Positions 47,083-56,211 of a stretch of DNA of 64,000 bases are shown here, piece after piece. A program made the position numbers and the translations under genes. Source of the stretch: Roseovarius aestuariivivens. GTDB lineage: Bacteria; Pseudomonadota; Alphaproteobacteria; Rhodobacterales; Rhodobacteraceae. The stretch covers positions 1 to 64,000 of the forward strand of contig NZ_SJEY01000011.1 in the NCBI RefSeq assembly GCF_004761875.1, in the 5' to 3' direction. Each line of letters starts with the position of its first letter. Within the stretch, counting starts at the first letter, position 1. The notes below the pieces were generated by a model. The model ran no database searches, was not told where the DNA came from, and saw only the letters and a program-made list of their open reading frames with translations.

Positions 47083-47238
47083 GGTGATCCCTTTCCGAGG
47101 CCCAATTGATCTATTCAGGTCAATCTGACGCGAGTCGGTTAAACGCCGGTTAAGCATGGCCGGAAAAAGAAATGCCGGTGTCCCGCAATGTCGCGAACGG
47201 GCGGTTTTTGCCCCCGTACACGTCTGTATTTGGGATGC

Positions 47239-47949
47239 ATGACGCCCGATTACATATTGCACTACGCGCCTGATAACGCCTCTCTTATCGTCCGGCTGGC
47301 GCTGGAGGAGCTCGGAGTGGCATTCAAGACCCGGCTGGTCGACCGCGGCGCGCGGGCGCAGGCGTCCGCGGCTTACCTACAGCTTAATCCACACGGCTTG
47401 ATTCCAGTGTTGGAAACACCGGACGGCCCCATCTTCGAAACCGGTGCGATACTCCTCTGGTTGGCGGACCGGCACGGGCGGCTGGCGCCGTCGCCCGATG
47501 ACCACGCGCGCGCGGCCTTTCTGAAATGGTTGTTCTTCGTGGCCAATACGTTGCATCCGGCGTTGCGCATGATGTTTTACGCCGAGAAATATGCCGGCCC
47601 GGATGAGGCGGTACAAATCAGCTTGCGCACCCAGATGCAGGGTGAAATCTCACGCCACCTGGACAGAATAGAAACAGCCGCAGGTCAAGGTCACGGCTGG
47701 CTCAATGGCAAGACGCCCTCGATTCTCGATCTTTATCTCGGGCCCTGCCTGCGCTGGCTGGTTCTTTATCCTTTGCCCGAGGGCGGTGCGTCCTGGTTCC
47801 GGCTGGCGGATCGACAGAACCTGCTAAACCTCTGCGCGCGGCTCGAGACGCGTGCATGTGTGAAGCGCGCGAGCGAGGCCGAAGGGCTGGGGCTCCGCCC
47901 CTTTACCGCGCCGGATTACGCCGACCCGCCCGAGGGTAGCGCGACATGA
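47239..47949 (+). CDS. Glutathione S-transferase family protein
   Basis: A 236-residue protein with an N-terminal thioredoxin-like domain (LHYAPDNASLIVRLALEELG, LNPHGLIPVLETPDGPIFET with the GSH-binding cis-Pro and Glu-Thr, then GAILLWLADRHG) and an all-helical C-terminal domain containing HGWLNGKTPSILDLYLGPC. The APDNAS start suggests a Ser- or Asn-type active site in place of Tyr. The ATG at 47239 is the start that fits the domain boundary. Substrate unknown; glutathione-dependent detoxification or thiol transfer is likely. Confidence 0.87.
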   Translation: MTPDYILHYAPDNASLIVRLALEELGVAFKTRLVDRGARAQASAAYLQLNPHGLIPVLETPDGPIFETGAILLWLADRHGRLAPSPDDHARAAFLKWLFFVANTLHPALRMMFYAEKYAGPDEAVQISLRTQMQGEISRHLDRIETAAGQGHGWLNGKTPSILDLYLGPCLRWLVLYPLPEGGASWFRLADRQNLLNLCARLETRACVKRASEAEGLGLRPFTAPDYADPPEGSAT

Positions 47950-48087
47950 GAGCCTCTTATATACGATCGCCGGAAATGCCCGGCGCAGGTCGTTTTTGCG
48001 CCAGGGTTCGCCGAAGGTATGGGGCATAAGGCCGAAAACGGCGCGTCGGGCTTGCGGTGCACCGATGCAGATGCCACGAAGGGTGCC

Positions 48088-49461
48088 ATGTTTCTTTCCG
48101 TCTTCGACATGTTCAAGGTGGGCATCGGCCCATCCTCGTCTCACACGATGGGGCCTATGGTGGCCGCCGGGCGTTTCCTCGACGCGATGCGCGCGGCGCC
48201 GTTTTCCTGTGCCGGACTGAAAGGTTCTTTGCACGGATCTCTGGCTTTTACCGGGGTTGGCCACGCCACCGACCGCGCAACCATCCTTGGGCTCGCGGGC
48301 TTTCGCCCGGAAGACTATGACCCCGAGGCCGCCGAAACTGCTCTTGCGCAAATTCGCGACACGCACAGGATTACGCCGCCGGGCCTGCCCGAGATGCAGT
48401 TCAATCCCAAGGATGATCTGACCTTCGATTTCGGTCCCAACCTGCCGGGCCACGCCAACGGCATGATCCTGATGGCGACCGACGCTCAGGGCGACGTAAT
48501 CCTGCAAGAGACCTATTATTCAATCGGGGGCGGCTTCGTGTTGACCGCCGATGAACTGGCCGAGGGCCGCGACAAGGACGAAGGCGCACCAATACCCTAC
48601 CCGTTCAAATCCGCTGCCGAGATGCTTGCCATGGCGGAAACCAGCGGCAAGAGCATCGCCGAGATGAAGAAAGCCAATGAGATTGCGCGCGGCGGGTCAG
48701 AGAATCTGCGCGCCGGCGTCGCCCGGATCTGGCAGGTGATGAACGGCTGCATCGAGCGCGGCCTGAGCGAAGAGGGCATTCTGCCTGGTGGATTGCGGGT
48801 ACGGCGCCGTGCGCACGCCATTCACGAAGCGCTGCTGGCCGAGCGGGGGACGAATCTTCATGCGCCGCACAAGATCAACGACTGGATCGGCGCCTACGCC
48901 ATGGCGGTCAATGAAGAAAACGCCGCTGGCGGTCAGGTCGTGACCGCGCCCACAAACGGCGCTGCGGGCGTGGTGCCTGCGGTGATCAAATACTGGCAGG
49001 AACATGTCCCGGGCGCGCGAGAAGCGGATATCGAAACCTTCCTTTTGACCGCCGCCGCTATTGGCGGGCTGGTCAAATTCAACGCGTCGATCAGTGGAGC
49101 CGAGGCCGGATGCCAGGCAGAAGTTGGAAGTGCGGCGGCAATGGGCGCTGCGGGGCTTGCGGCCGTTCTCGGGGGCACGCCTGCACAAATCGAAAATGCC
49201 GCAGAGATCGCGCTGGAACACCATCTCGGCATGACCTGCGACCCGGTAAAGGGCCTCGTGCAGGTGCCCTGCATCGAGCGCAACGGCCTTGGCGCGATCA
49301 AGGCGGTGAGCGCGGCGAGCCTTGCGCTGCGCGGCGACGGCAACCACCTTGTCCCGCTCGACGCCTGCATCGAGACGATGCGCCAGACCGGCGCGGACAT
49401 GAGTGAGAAGTACAAGGAAACCTCGCTTGGCGGTCTGGCCGTGAACATTCCCAATTGCTGA
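48088..49461 (+). CDS. sdaA: L-serine dehydratase, single-chain [4Fe-4S] type
   Basis: Deaminates L-serine to pyruvate and ammonia. The 457-residue protein has the N-terminal domain start FLSVFDMFKVGIGPSSSHTM (serine-binding SSSHT) and the catalytic domain with TAPTNGAAGVVPAVIKYW and Fe-S-cluster cysteines in EAGCQAEVGSAAAMGAAG, MTCDPVKGLVQVPCIERN. All are in one chain, as in E. coli SdaA. The ATG at 48088 has AAGGGTG upstream. Serine made from glycine plus one-carbon units (as released by sarcosine oxidase) could feed into it, though the genes are unlinked. Confidence 0.96.
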   Translation: MFLSVFDMFKVGIGPSSSHTMGPMVAAGRFLDAMRAAPFSCAGLKGSLHGSLAFTGVGHATDRATILGLAGFRPEDYDPEAAETALAQIRDTHRITPPGLPEMQFNPKDDLTFDFGPNLPGHANGMILMATDAQGDVILQETYYSIGGGFVLTADELAEGRDKDEGAPIPYPFKSAAEMLAMAETSGKSIAEMKKANEIARGGSENLRAGVARIWQVMNGCIERGLSEEGILPGGLRVRRRAHAIHEALLAERGTNLHAPHKINDWIGAYAMAVNEENAAGGQVVTAPTNGAAGVVPAVIKYWQEHVPGAREADIETFLLTAAAIGGLVKFNASISGAEAGCQAEVGSAAAMGAAGLAAVLGGTPAQIENAAEIALEHHLGMTCDPVKGLVQVPCIERNGLGAIKAVSAASLALRGDGNHLVPLDACIETMRQTGADMSEKYKETSLGGLAVNIPNC

Positions 49462-49536
49462 ATCTGAAAACCCAGTGCAAGAATTTGCCCTGTGACGGTC
49501 AGAATTTCCCCTCATTGCTGTGGTCGTTAGGACCCC

Positions 49537-49926
49537 ATGACAGAGGTCTTCGATATCGCCGCGCGCGCCGCATTTGAAAACACCGCCGAGTTTGCGGAGC
49601 CAGTGAACACGTATGCTGTGCAGGGTCTGCCCTTTGGTTTGCACGCGATCCTGATCTCAATGGTCTGTGCCGCGCTGGCTGCAATGGTGCTCAAGCGGCG
49701 CCTGCCCGGGCTACCGCTTAAGGTTTGCCTGTCGCTGCTGATCGCCTTCGGCACGGTTCTGGCCGCCCGTCAGACGGGCCAACGCGAAATCGCCATTGGC
49801 GGTTTTTGCGTGATCGTGGCGATCTACGTGATCGAGTACTTCTCCCGCGTCATGACGTCTTTGGAAGAAGACGACGCATCGGACAAGTCGAAGACAGATC
49901 CCGACTGCGCCCCCTCACAAGGCTAA
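49537..49926 (+). CDS. Small two-helix membrane protein of unknown function
   Basis: A 129-residue protein with two or three hydrophobic segments (ILISMVCAALAAMVL, VCLSLLIAFGTVLAA, IGGFCVIVAIYVIEYF), a basic linker KRRLPGLPLK and an acidic soluble C-terminus (SLEEDDASDKSKTDPD). I do not recognise a family. It sits 75 bp after sdaA and 70 bp before the EamA transporter gene on the same strand. Coding statistics and length support a real gene. Confidence 0.65.
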   Translation: MTEVFDIAARAAFENTAEFAEPVNTYAVQGLPFGLHAILISMVCAALAAMVLKRRLPGLPLKVCLSLLIAFGTVLAARQTGQREIAIGGFCVIVAIYVIEYFSRVMTSLEEDDASDKSKTDPDCAPSQG

Positions 49927-49996
49927 GCGCATCGGGCTGGCACCGGGATCGGAAATCAGTCACACCAAAGTGTGAGCCATCCGCCGGAGCCGCACA

Positions 49997-50923
49997 GTGA
50001 CGCATCCCAACCCCACGACCAAGGACACAACCGCCGCCGGTATCGTGCTGATGACGGCGTTTTCCCTGCTGGCCCCGGCGATGGATGCCTGTGCGAAGCT
50101 AATCGGCGACGCCGTCGCGGTCGGCCAGGTCGTCGGCACGCGGTTCGCGGTACAGGCCACCCTGCTCGTGCCGCTTGCGTTTCTGATGGGATGGCTGCAC
50201 CGACCCGGTCTGCGCGAGGCCGCACTGCACGCGGTTCGAGGCGCATTGATCATCGTGGCAACCGGCTTCTTCTTTTCGGCCTTGCGGGTTATGCCAATTG
50301 CCGATGCCATCGCGATATTCTTCGTCGAGCCCTTCATCCTCACGCTTCTTGGCGGGCTCCTGTTGGGCGAGCCGATCGGACCGCGCCGTTACATCGCCTG
50401 TGCGGTCGGTTTTGTCGGGGCGCTTCTGATCATTCAACCAAGCTTTAGCGAGGTTGGTCCCGCGGCACTCATGCCGCTCGTCACCGCGGTCTGCTTTGCG
50501 TTCTACATGATCCTCACTCGCCGTATGGCGACGCGTATGCATCCTATCACTCTTCAGGCTTATACCGGGCTTGCTGCCTCGGCGCTTGTCTTGCCTTTGC
50601 TATGGGTCTTTGATGGGTCGGGCATCGCACCGCTGGATCCGGTCTGGCCGGGACAACGTGAATTATGGCTGCTGGCCGGCGTCGGACTGATCGCGACGCT
50701 CAGCCATATCTGCATCAGTTTCGCGCTGGCGCTGGCCCCTGCTTCGGTTCTTGCCCCGATTCAGTATCTCGAAATCGTCGGTGCTACCTTTCTGGGCTAC
50801 CTGATCTTCAACGATCTGCCTGACGCGCTCACTTTCGTTGGGATCATCCTGATCGTGGGCGCGGGACTTTTTGTCTTCATCCGGGAACGGCGCATGGGCC
50901 GCAGGCCGACGCCCGCGCCATGA
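49997..50923 (+). CDS. DMT superfamily (EamA) transporter
   Basis: A 308-residue inner membrane protein with about ten hydrophobic helices in two EamA repeats: FSLLAPAMDACAKLIGD and MPIADAIAIFFVEPFILTLL in the first, FALALAPASVLAPIQYLEIV and FLGYLIFNDLPDALTFVGII in the second. The start is GTG with GGAG upstream. It probably exports an amino acid or other metabolite; the substrate cannot be read from sequence. It converges on thiN with only 6 bp between them. Confidence 0.92.
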   Translation: MTHPNPTTKDTTAAGIVLMTAFSLLAPAMDACAKLIGDAVAVGQVVGTRFAVQATLLVPLAFLMGWLHRPGLREAALHAVRGALIIVATGFFFSALRVMPIADAIAIFFVEPFILTLLGGLLLGEPIGPRRYIACAVGFVGALLIIQPSFSEVGPAALMPLVTAVCFAFYMILTRRMATRMHPITLQAYTGLAASALVLPLLWVFDGSGIAPLDPVWPGQRELWLLAGVGLIATLSHICISFALALAPASVLAPIQYLEIVGATFLGYLIFNDLPDALTFVGIILIVGAGLFVFIRERRMGRRPTPAP

Positions 50924-50929
50924 TCCTTT

Positions 50930-51601
50930 TCAGCGGGACCAGCTTGGCCGGGTGTCCTGCAGGGCGCGGACCGCGAGTTCAAAGCAGGTCTGCGGCAACA
51001 GCAAAAGCATCTTCGGCGTGGTAAAATTGAGCGACACATCCCCGGTGGCCATGTTCGACGTACCGATCTGCCCGTCCGGCGTGAAGTTCAGCCCGGCGAT
51101 CGGCCAATGTAACCCGTCCGACACCCCTTCGACCGCCGCCATCGGAAATAATGAGACCGGCGTGCCTGCCTCGAGCGGCAAATGAAGTGCCGGGGGCGCG
51201 AGAAATGCAATGTTGTCCTGACCCAGAAGCAGGCAGCGCCTTTCCGGTCGGCGGACCAGCGTGTTGAACGCCGCAAGTTCGTGATCCAGGCGCGCACCGC
51301 CAAAGCCCAACCCTATGACAAGCGGCGCATCGATGTTTCTCAGGCATTTGTCGAAATCTGTGCTGTCCTGTTCTGCGATAGCGTGCAAGCGATCCTGCGG
51401 AATAGCCGCTCGTGCTGTATCCGAAATCGAATCGAAATCGCCGATCACCGCATCGGGCATGATATCGCCAGACATCAAGGCCTCTGCCCCGCCATCCGCG
51501 GCGACTGCCACGTCGCAGAATGATTGCGCCCTGCGAAGCTGCGCTGGGGTGACAACGCCGCCGCCGACCAGCAAAACAGGTTCCGAATGACGAACAATCA
51601 C
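50930..51601 (-). CDS. thiN: Thiamine pyrophosphokinase
   Basis: Transfers pyrophosphate from ATP to thiamine to give thiamine diphosphate. The 223-residue protein contains VAVAADGGAEALMSGDIMPD, VIGDFDSISDTARAAIP (metal-binding DFDS), QDSTDFDKCLRNI, and the C-terminal SDGLHWPIAGLNFTPDGQIG, TSNMATGDVSLNF thiamine-binding strands. The GTG start at 51601 has GGAAAG upstream. It is divergent from the acidic protein gene. Confidence 0.93.
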   Translation of the reverse strand: MIVRHSEPVLLVGGGVVTPAQLRRAQSFCDVAVAADGGAEALMSGDIMPDAVIGDFDSISDTARAAIPQDRLHAIAEQDSTDFDKCLRNIDAPLVIGLGFGGARLDHELAAFNTLVRRPERRCLLLGQDNIAFLAPPALHLPLEAGTPVSLFPMAAVEGVSDGLHWPIAGLNFTPDGQIGTSNMATGDVSLNFTTPKMLLLLPQTCFELAVRALQDTRPSWSR

Positions 51602-51750
51602 GGTGATCTTTCCGGATTAATCACTATTTTGGAAACAAGACACATTCTGGCCTCCAAATGATACGGTAAAATTCTAAGAATCGGGCCGCTTTGGTCTCGG
51701 GCAACATGGTAAACCTCAATGTTGCAGGCAATGCAAAGCGAGCAAAAAAC

Positions 51751-54528
51751 ATGGTGAGTGCAAGTAAAATCCTGACGGTCTCCTACGGCACGTTCTCGTG
51801 TACGCTAGAGGGCTTCGACGACTCCTTCGAGACGATGAAGGCGATCGCGGAATATTTCCGCGACCTGGCGGCGGATGACCGGTATTTCGGAGCCGAGCCG
51901 CCCACGCCGGATGCAGAAATGCTGGCGCGGATCGCAGAGCGCGAGATCTCTCGCCGTGTTCAGGCTCATGAAGAGCGCGGCAAGATCGTGCTGCGCGCCG
52001 AAGAAGCGGCAGCGCCGGATCTTGCACAGACGACGCCAGAGCCTGCCAAAGATGAACCTTCGGAGGCCCTGCATAAGGCCGACCCGGACTCGCAGCAGCA
52101 AGAATCCGGTGAGCAAACGATACCCGAGCTTGCTTCGGACGCGATGCCAGAAACTGACGCCGGATCGGACCAGGCTGACGATACCACCCCACAGCTTGCC
52201 GCTTTCCTTGAGGATGCCAAGGCTGACGCCGAAACGGCCGAGTCCATGAAGGCACCCGCTGAATCGAGCGAAACAGAGCCCGTGTTGCCTGAGGAGCGCG
52301 CCGAGTTTGGCGAGACATTGCCCGAGGTGGCGCCGGAAACTTCCGAAGAAGATACGCACGAACCCATCGGCGAAGACATCGCGGAAAACGTTCCAGACTC
52401 AGTTGCAGACCAAAGCGCAGAAAATATCGCGGGCGAAACTGGCGAACCAGAAGTGGAAGACCCCTCCGAGGTGTTGTCTGACGAAACCGACACCGATCTC
52501 GCCGAAGATACCACGGATATCCCGCCGGAGGAGACCGCCCCTTTAGCGGCAGAAGACACTGGTTCAGAAGACGAAGTCGAATACTCGGACGCGTCTGACG
52601 GCGAAAACCTTGAAGAACTGGCCGCCGAGCCGGTTGCGAAGGAAAGCGCCGAGAAGCTTGCGGAAGATACCGCGTCCGAGGCGGAGACGGCTGCCGAAAC
52701 ACCCGAACAGATTCTCGCCGAAGCCGAAAGCGTGGCCGCCAAGCTGCGCCGGATCCGATCGGTCGTGGTTCAGAAAGAACTCGACTACGAGGTAAGCGAG
52801 TATAGCGAAGACGAGCATGCGCAGGGCGTACTCAACGATGCGTCGGCAGAGCTCGATGCGCTTCTGGCCGCTGCGCGCGACGAGGATGACGAGATCGAAG
52901 CAGACGAGCCTGAAGAAGCTTTCGATCTGCAAGGCTTCATGGCCGATGAAACCGACGCGGACACCCAAGACGACCTGACCCGTGCCTTCGAAGACGAGGG
53001 CGAGGACGCTACGGAAGCCGAAACTGATTTCGACGAAATCCTTGAAGAGGATGAGCCCGAGGACATCCTTGCCCAAGACGGCGTCGGCACGTCCGAAACC
53101 GAAGAAGATGGTCTTGAAACCGCCGAGTGGGAGATTTCCGACTTCGACGATGAGACCGACGAGGACACCGGAACGGCCAGCCCCGAACTCGACGAAGACT
53201 CATTCGCGCAGCTTCTTTCGGATGCCTTGCCCGATAGCGCAGAGGCGTCTTCCAAGACGCAGGCCGCGCCAGCTGACCCGTTCGTTCTGGGCACCTCTGC
53301 GCGTGTCGATGACAGCGCACCCGATACGACAGACACGGCCGCGGCTGAGCCCGAAATGACCGAGGCAGAGGATGAGCCTACACCGGCCGAGAACCCGCTT
53401 CGGGCGCGCTTGATAAAGATGAAGCGCAGTGTTTTCGAAGAGGCGGTCAAAACCGGAAAGCTGGAAGAAGAGCCGGACGAGGATGAGACGGCAGAGCTCG
53501 ACGACAGCGATCTGACGCCTGAAGAAGAAGCCGAACTTCAACGCGAACTGGCCGAAGTCGAAGCAGAGATGGGCCAGGACAACTACGAGGACGACGTCGC
53601 CGACGCGGAAATCAACGAGAGCGCCTCGGACGAGGCCGACACGGAAGAGAGCGTCGAGGTCGTCGAAGAAATCGCGACAAGTGAGATCGAGGAACCCGAG
53701 AGCGAGGTGGCCGAGGCCGCCGACGCCGACGAACCGTCCGCCGAGGAGCAAAGGGAAAAAGAACCCGTTGTGACAGACGAGGGCGAACCGGCAACGCCAG
53801 AACCGAAAGCCAAGCCTCGACGTGGTCTGGCCCGGCTGATCGGTGGCGTCAAGCGCTCGTCCGAGGATGTCGAGCGGATCTTCCACGAGGCTGACAGCCA
53901 GATGGACAGCAAGGAAAACAGCATGCGTCGCAATGCGATCCAGCATCTGCGCGCCGCTGTTGCCGCGACCCGGGCCGAGAAAAAGGCCGGCGGCCAGATC
54001 GACAAAGGTGTCGACGACGCACCTTACCGGTCGGATCTCGCCGAGGTCGTGCGTCCCCGCCGCCCAAGCGCCATAAGCGGTGCCGAGGGACAATCACAGG
54101 CCCGGTCCACGCGCCCCACCGATCAGCGTCCCGCACCGCTCAAGCTGGTGGCCGAGCAACGTGTCGACCGCGAGCGCGCACCCGTGCGTCCCCGCCGTGT
54201 GGCCGCGTCGCACGAGAGCCCGGCCACGTCCGGCGACGGCTCGGGGGGCTTTTCAGCTTTCGCCGCTGATCTCGGTGCGACGGATCTGTCGGATTTGCTC
54301 GAAGCCGCCGCAGCCTATCTTTCCGATGTAGAGGGTCAGCCGGAATTCTCGCGGCCCATGCTCATGAGCAAGCTTAAAGAAGCCGCGCCAAGAGAGTTTT
54401 CCCGTGAGGACGGATTGCGGTCCTTCGGGCAGCTCCTACGCGAAGGCAAGTTGCGCAAGCTAAAGGGAGGCCGGTTCGCGGCCACCGAAGACACGGAGTT
54501 CCGGGAGGAGGCTCGCAACGCGGGCTAA
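51751..54528 (+). CDS. Very acidic 925-residue protein with conserved terminal domains
   Basis: Three parts are visible. Residues 1-~75 are an ordered, ordinary domain ([40 protein letters not shown]). Residues ~80-690 are low complexity and dominated by Glu, Asp, Ala, Ser and Thr, with motifs such as [13 protein letters not shown]. Residues ~700-925 become basic and end in a globular, possibly winged-helix region ([40 protein letters not shown]). Similar N-termini in Rhodobacterales are, from memory, annotated loosely as CheA-like or hypothetical; I see no His-kinase motifs. The ATG at 51751 fits the domain start; in-frame ATG 51706 and TTG 51691 are alternatives. Function unknown. A terminator follows. 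Confidence 0.8.
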   Translation: MVSASKILTVSYGTFSCTLEGFDDSFETMKAIAEYFRDLAADDRYFGAEPPTPDAEMLARIAEREISRRVQAHEERGKIVLRAEEAAAPDLAQTTPEPAKDEPSEALHKADPDSQQQESGEQTIPELASDAMPETDAGSDQADDTTPQLAAFLEDAKADAETAESMKAPAESSETEPVLPEERAEFGETLPEVAPETSEEDTHEPIGEDIAENVPDSVADQSAENIAGETGEPEVEDPSEVLSDETDTDLAEDTTDIPPEETAPLAAEDTGSEDEVEYSDASDGENLEELAAEPVAKESAEKLAEDTASEAETAAETPEQILAEAESVAAKLRRIRSVVVQKELDYEVSEYSEDEHAQGVLNDASAELDALLAAARDEDDEIEADEPEEAFDLQGFMADETDADTQDDLTRAFEDEGEDATEAETDFDEILEEDEPEDILAQDGVGTSETEEDGLETAEWEISDFDDETDEDTGTASPELDEDSFAQLLSDALPDSAEASSKTQAAPADPFVLGTSARVDDSAPDTTDTAAAEPEMTEAEDEPTPAENPLRARLIKMKRSVFEEAVKTGKLEEEPDEDETAELDDSDLTPEEEAELQRELAEVEAEMGQDNYEDDVADAEINESASDEADTEESVEVVEEIATSEIEEPESEVAEAADADEPSAEEQREKEPVVTDEGEPATPEPKAKPRRGLARLIGGVKRSSEDVERIFHEADSQMDSKENSMRRNAIQHLRAAVAATRAEKKAGGQIDKGVDDAPYRSDLAEVVRPRRPSAISGAEGQSQARSTRPTDQRPAPLKLVAEQRVDRERAPVRPRRVAASHESPATSGDGSGGFSAFAADLGATDLSDLLEAAAAYLSDVEGQPEFSRPMLMSKLKEAAPREFSREDGLRSFGQLLREGKLRKLKGGRFAATEDTEFREEARNAG

Positions 54529-54546
54529 ACCACCCGAACGATCCCC

Positions 54547-54583
54547 AAACGCCCTTGGATCACTGCATCCGAGGGCGTTTTCA
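54547..54583 (+). terminator. Rho-independent terminator after the acidic protein gene
   Basis: Stem AAACGCCCT (54547-54555) pairs with AGGGCGTTT (54572-54580), with further pairing inside (TGGAT with ATCCG), and ends in TTTTCATTT. The A-rich 5' side means it could also stop the converging regulator gene at 54595. Confidence 0.8.
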
Positions 54584-54594
54584 TTTGACCTGTC

Positions 54595-55590
54595 CTAGGC
54601 GCTTTGCCCCCCGGCGAAAGCATGTTGGCGAATGTCCTGCGGCATCTGACCGTATTTTTGATGAAACCAACGTTTCATCAAGGTCACGTTGGAAAACCCG
54701 CACGCGACAGACACCTCCCCAAGAGGCAGCGCGGTCTGCGCCAGCAGTCGGTACGCCCGGTCCAACCTCAAGTCCCGGTAGACCTTGAGCGGCGAACGCC
54801 CCAGGCGGTCGGAAAAGCAACGCTCCAGCTTGCGCGGTGAAATGCCCAGAAGTCCGGCCACTTGCGCGACGCTCAGCGTATCCTCCAGATGATCCTCCAT
54901 GATCTGAAGGGCCTGGCCGATCACCTCGTCACCTTGCGCCATACGCTGAAAACGCCAGTGCTCGCCGGTGCCACAGGTCTCTTCAGGGTCGGTCAAGCCC
55001 AGATCACGCGCCAGCGTCGTGCTTGTGAAATCGCCATCGCGCGCCCCGACCAGTTCGACCATCATCCGCATGGCTGCCGCCGGGCCCGTGGCGCTGCTCA
55101 GTGCCTTGTGGTGGCATGTGGCGCCGGGATGGAGATCCACACCGCCACCCGCTTCAGCGACAGCGGGCTGAAAAACAGGATGCACCGCCAAGCGCTTGGC
55201 ACTCAGCACCCCCGCCGCCATTGGCACGAATACCGCCGCGCCGACGACGCAGACGCGTCGCGCGCTTCGAATGGCCGAGCGCAAAAGGCGCAGATGCGTT
55301 CCTCTCGGCAGCCACGCACGTTCCGTCCCTCCTATCAGTACCAGCGTCTGGTCCGGCCCGCATAGGGACCCTTCGCACCGCTCGAGTTCACGCTCAGTAA
55401 GATGGGTCCATCCATAGCTGTCACGCTCCAAAAGGCGGTTGGCGCTGCGCAGGACGTGAATGCAGGCTTCGGCGGTGAACCCGACGCTGTCATCCTGGCT
55501 AATGAAAAGAAATTCCCCCGAAAGAGAGCGCCGCGCCTGCAAAGGGGCGGCCGGGGCGACCCGCGCGGGGTCGAAACTGTCAAGATACAT
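54595..55590 (-). CDS. GlxA-family AraC transcriptional regulator
   Basis: A 331-residue protein with an N-terminal class-I-amidotransferase-like sensor domain (FLFISQDDSVGFTAEACIHV; TLVLIGGTERAWLP; VCVVGAAVFVPMAAGVLSAK where the nucleophile Cys is absent) and a C-terminal AraC DNA-binding domain with two helix-turn-helices (LSVAQVAGLLGISPRKLERC; LGEVSVACGFSNVTLMKRWF). It lies 54 nt after soxG on the same strand and may be in the sox operon. Relatives in Pseudomonas (GbdR, SouR, CdhR) control betaine, sarcosine and carnitine catabolism, so control of the adjacent sox genes is a reasonable inference. Confidence 0.9.
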   Translation of the reverse strand: MYLDSFDPARVAPAAPLQARRSLSGEFLFISQDDSVGFTAEACIHVLRSANRLLERDSYGWTHLTERELERCEGSLCGPDQTLVLIGGTERAWLPRGTHLRLLRSAIRSARRVCVVGAAVFVPMAAGVLSAKRLAVHPVFQPAVAEAGGGVDLHPGATCHHKALSSATGPAAAMRMMVELVGARDGDFTSTTLARDLGLTDPEETCGTGEHWRFQRMAQGDEVIGQALQIMEDHLEDTLSVAQVAGLLGISPRKLERCFSDRLGRSPLKVYRDLRLDRAYRLLAQTALPLGEVSVACGFSNVTLMKRWFHQKYGQMPQDIRQHAFAGGQSA

Positions 55591-55644
55591 GCCTTGGCGT
55601 CCTTTCCCTGGTGGCCGGATCCCTGAATCCGAGGTGACAGATGT

Positions 55645-56211
55645 CTAGATGACGTTTTTGATCGATGTCTCGATCGCGTGTAGAAAGGAGTCCGCCGACG
55701 ACGAGGCGGACAAAAGAAGATAGGTGTCATCGTCCGTGCGCAGGATGATTGTGCCCAAATGCTCCATCACCGTGCGCGCGCCATCGTTCAATGCAAACGC
55801 ATCTGTATAAAGATCGAGTGGACAGATGCGTTCCAGTGCCGCTCGGGCCATCGGACCGCTAAGTTCCAGCGCCGTCCAGACATCGGTCTGGTCAGTTAGA
55901 TAAGCTTTGTCCTTAAGCTTATCCGCGACGATGGTCTCAGCGTCTGCACCGGCGTGGGTGAAAAACACGAAAGCCAGATCGGGCGCAAGACGAAGGATGC
56001 GCTCTTTCCCTTTGGCAACAACAGATTTGCCGGGCGCGGGCAGCTCGACGCCATAGGCGGTTTTTATCGCCTTTTTCGCCGCGGTTTCGCCGCCAAGCGG
56101 CAAAGCGACCGAGACGATTGCAAAATCTTGGGGCGCATGCAGGCGCGTATCGCCGAAAGTCTCGTCATGGCCCGCAAGCGGTGGGGCCGCGGTAAGGGTG
56201 AATTCAGCCAC
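55645..56211 (-). CDS. soxG: Sarcosine oxidase gamma subunit
   Basis: A 188-residue subunit of the heterotetrameric enzyme that turns sarcosine into glycine, H2O2 and 5,10-methylene-tetrahydrofolate. Family features are APQDFAIVSVALPLGGETAA, the DQTDVWTALELSGPMARAAL region and RICPLDLYTDAFALNDGART followed by MEHLGTIILR, resembling GcvT/SoxG folds. The frame is open further upstream to 56307, but I chose the GTG at 56211, which overlaps the soxA stop by 8 bp; this makes the length normal. It is the last structural gene of soxBDAG. Confidence 0.9.
   Translation of the reverse strand: MAEFTLTAAPPLAGHDETFGDTRLHAPQDFAIVSVALPLGGETAAKKAIKTAYGVELPAPGKSVVAKGKERILRLAPDLAFVFFTHAGADAETIVADKLKDKAYLTDQTDVWTALELSGPMARAALERICPLDLYTDAFALNDGARTVMEHLGTIILRTDDDTYLLLSASSSADSFLHAIETSIKNVI

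Noticed and set aside
47950-48087. Possible riboswitch leader before sdaA
   Set aside because: A few GC-rich hairpins can be drawn, but I found no glycine or other known aptamer core.
51875-53359. Several plus- and minus-strand open frames inside the acidic protein gene
   Set aside because: They arise from the repetitive Glu/Asp codon pattern read in other frames; the main frame has the conserved ends and a terminator after its stop.
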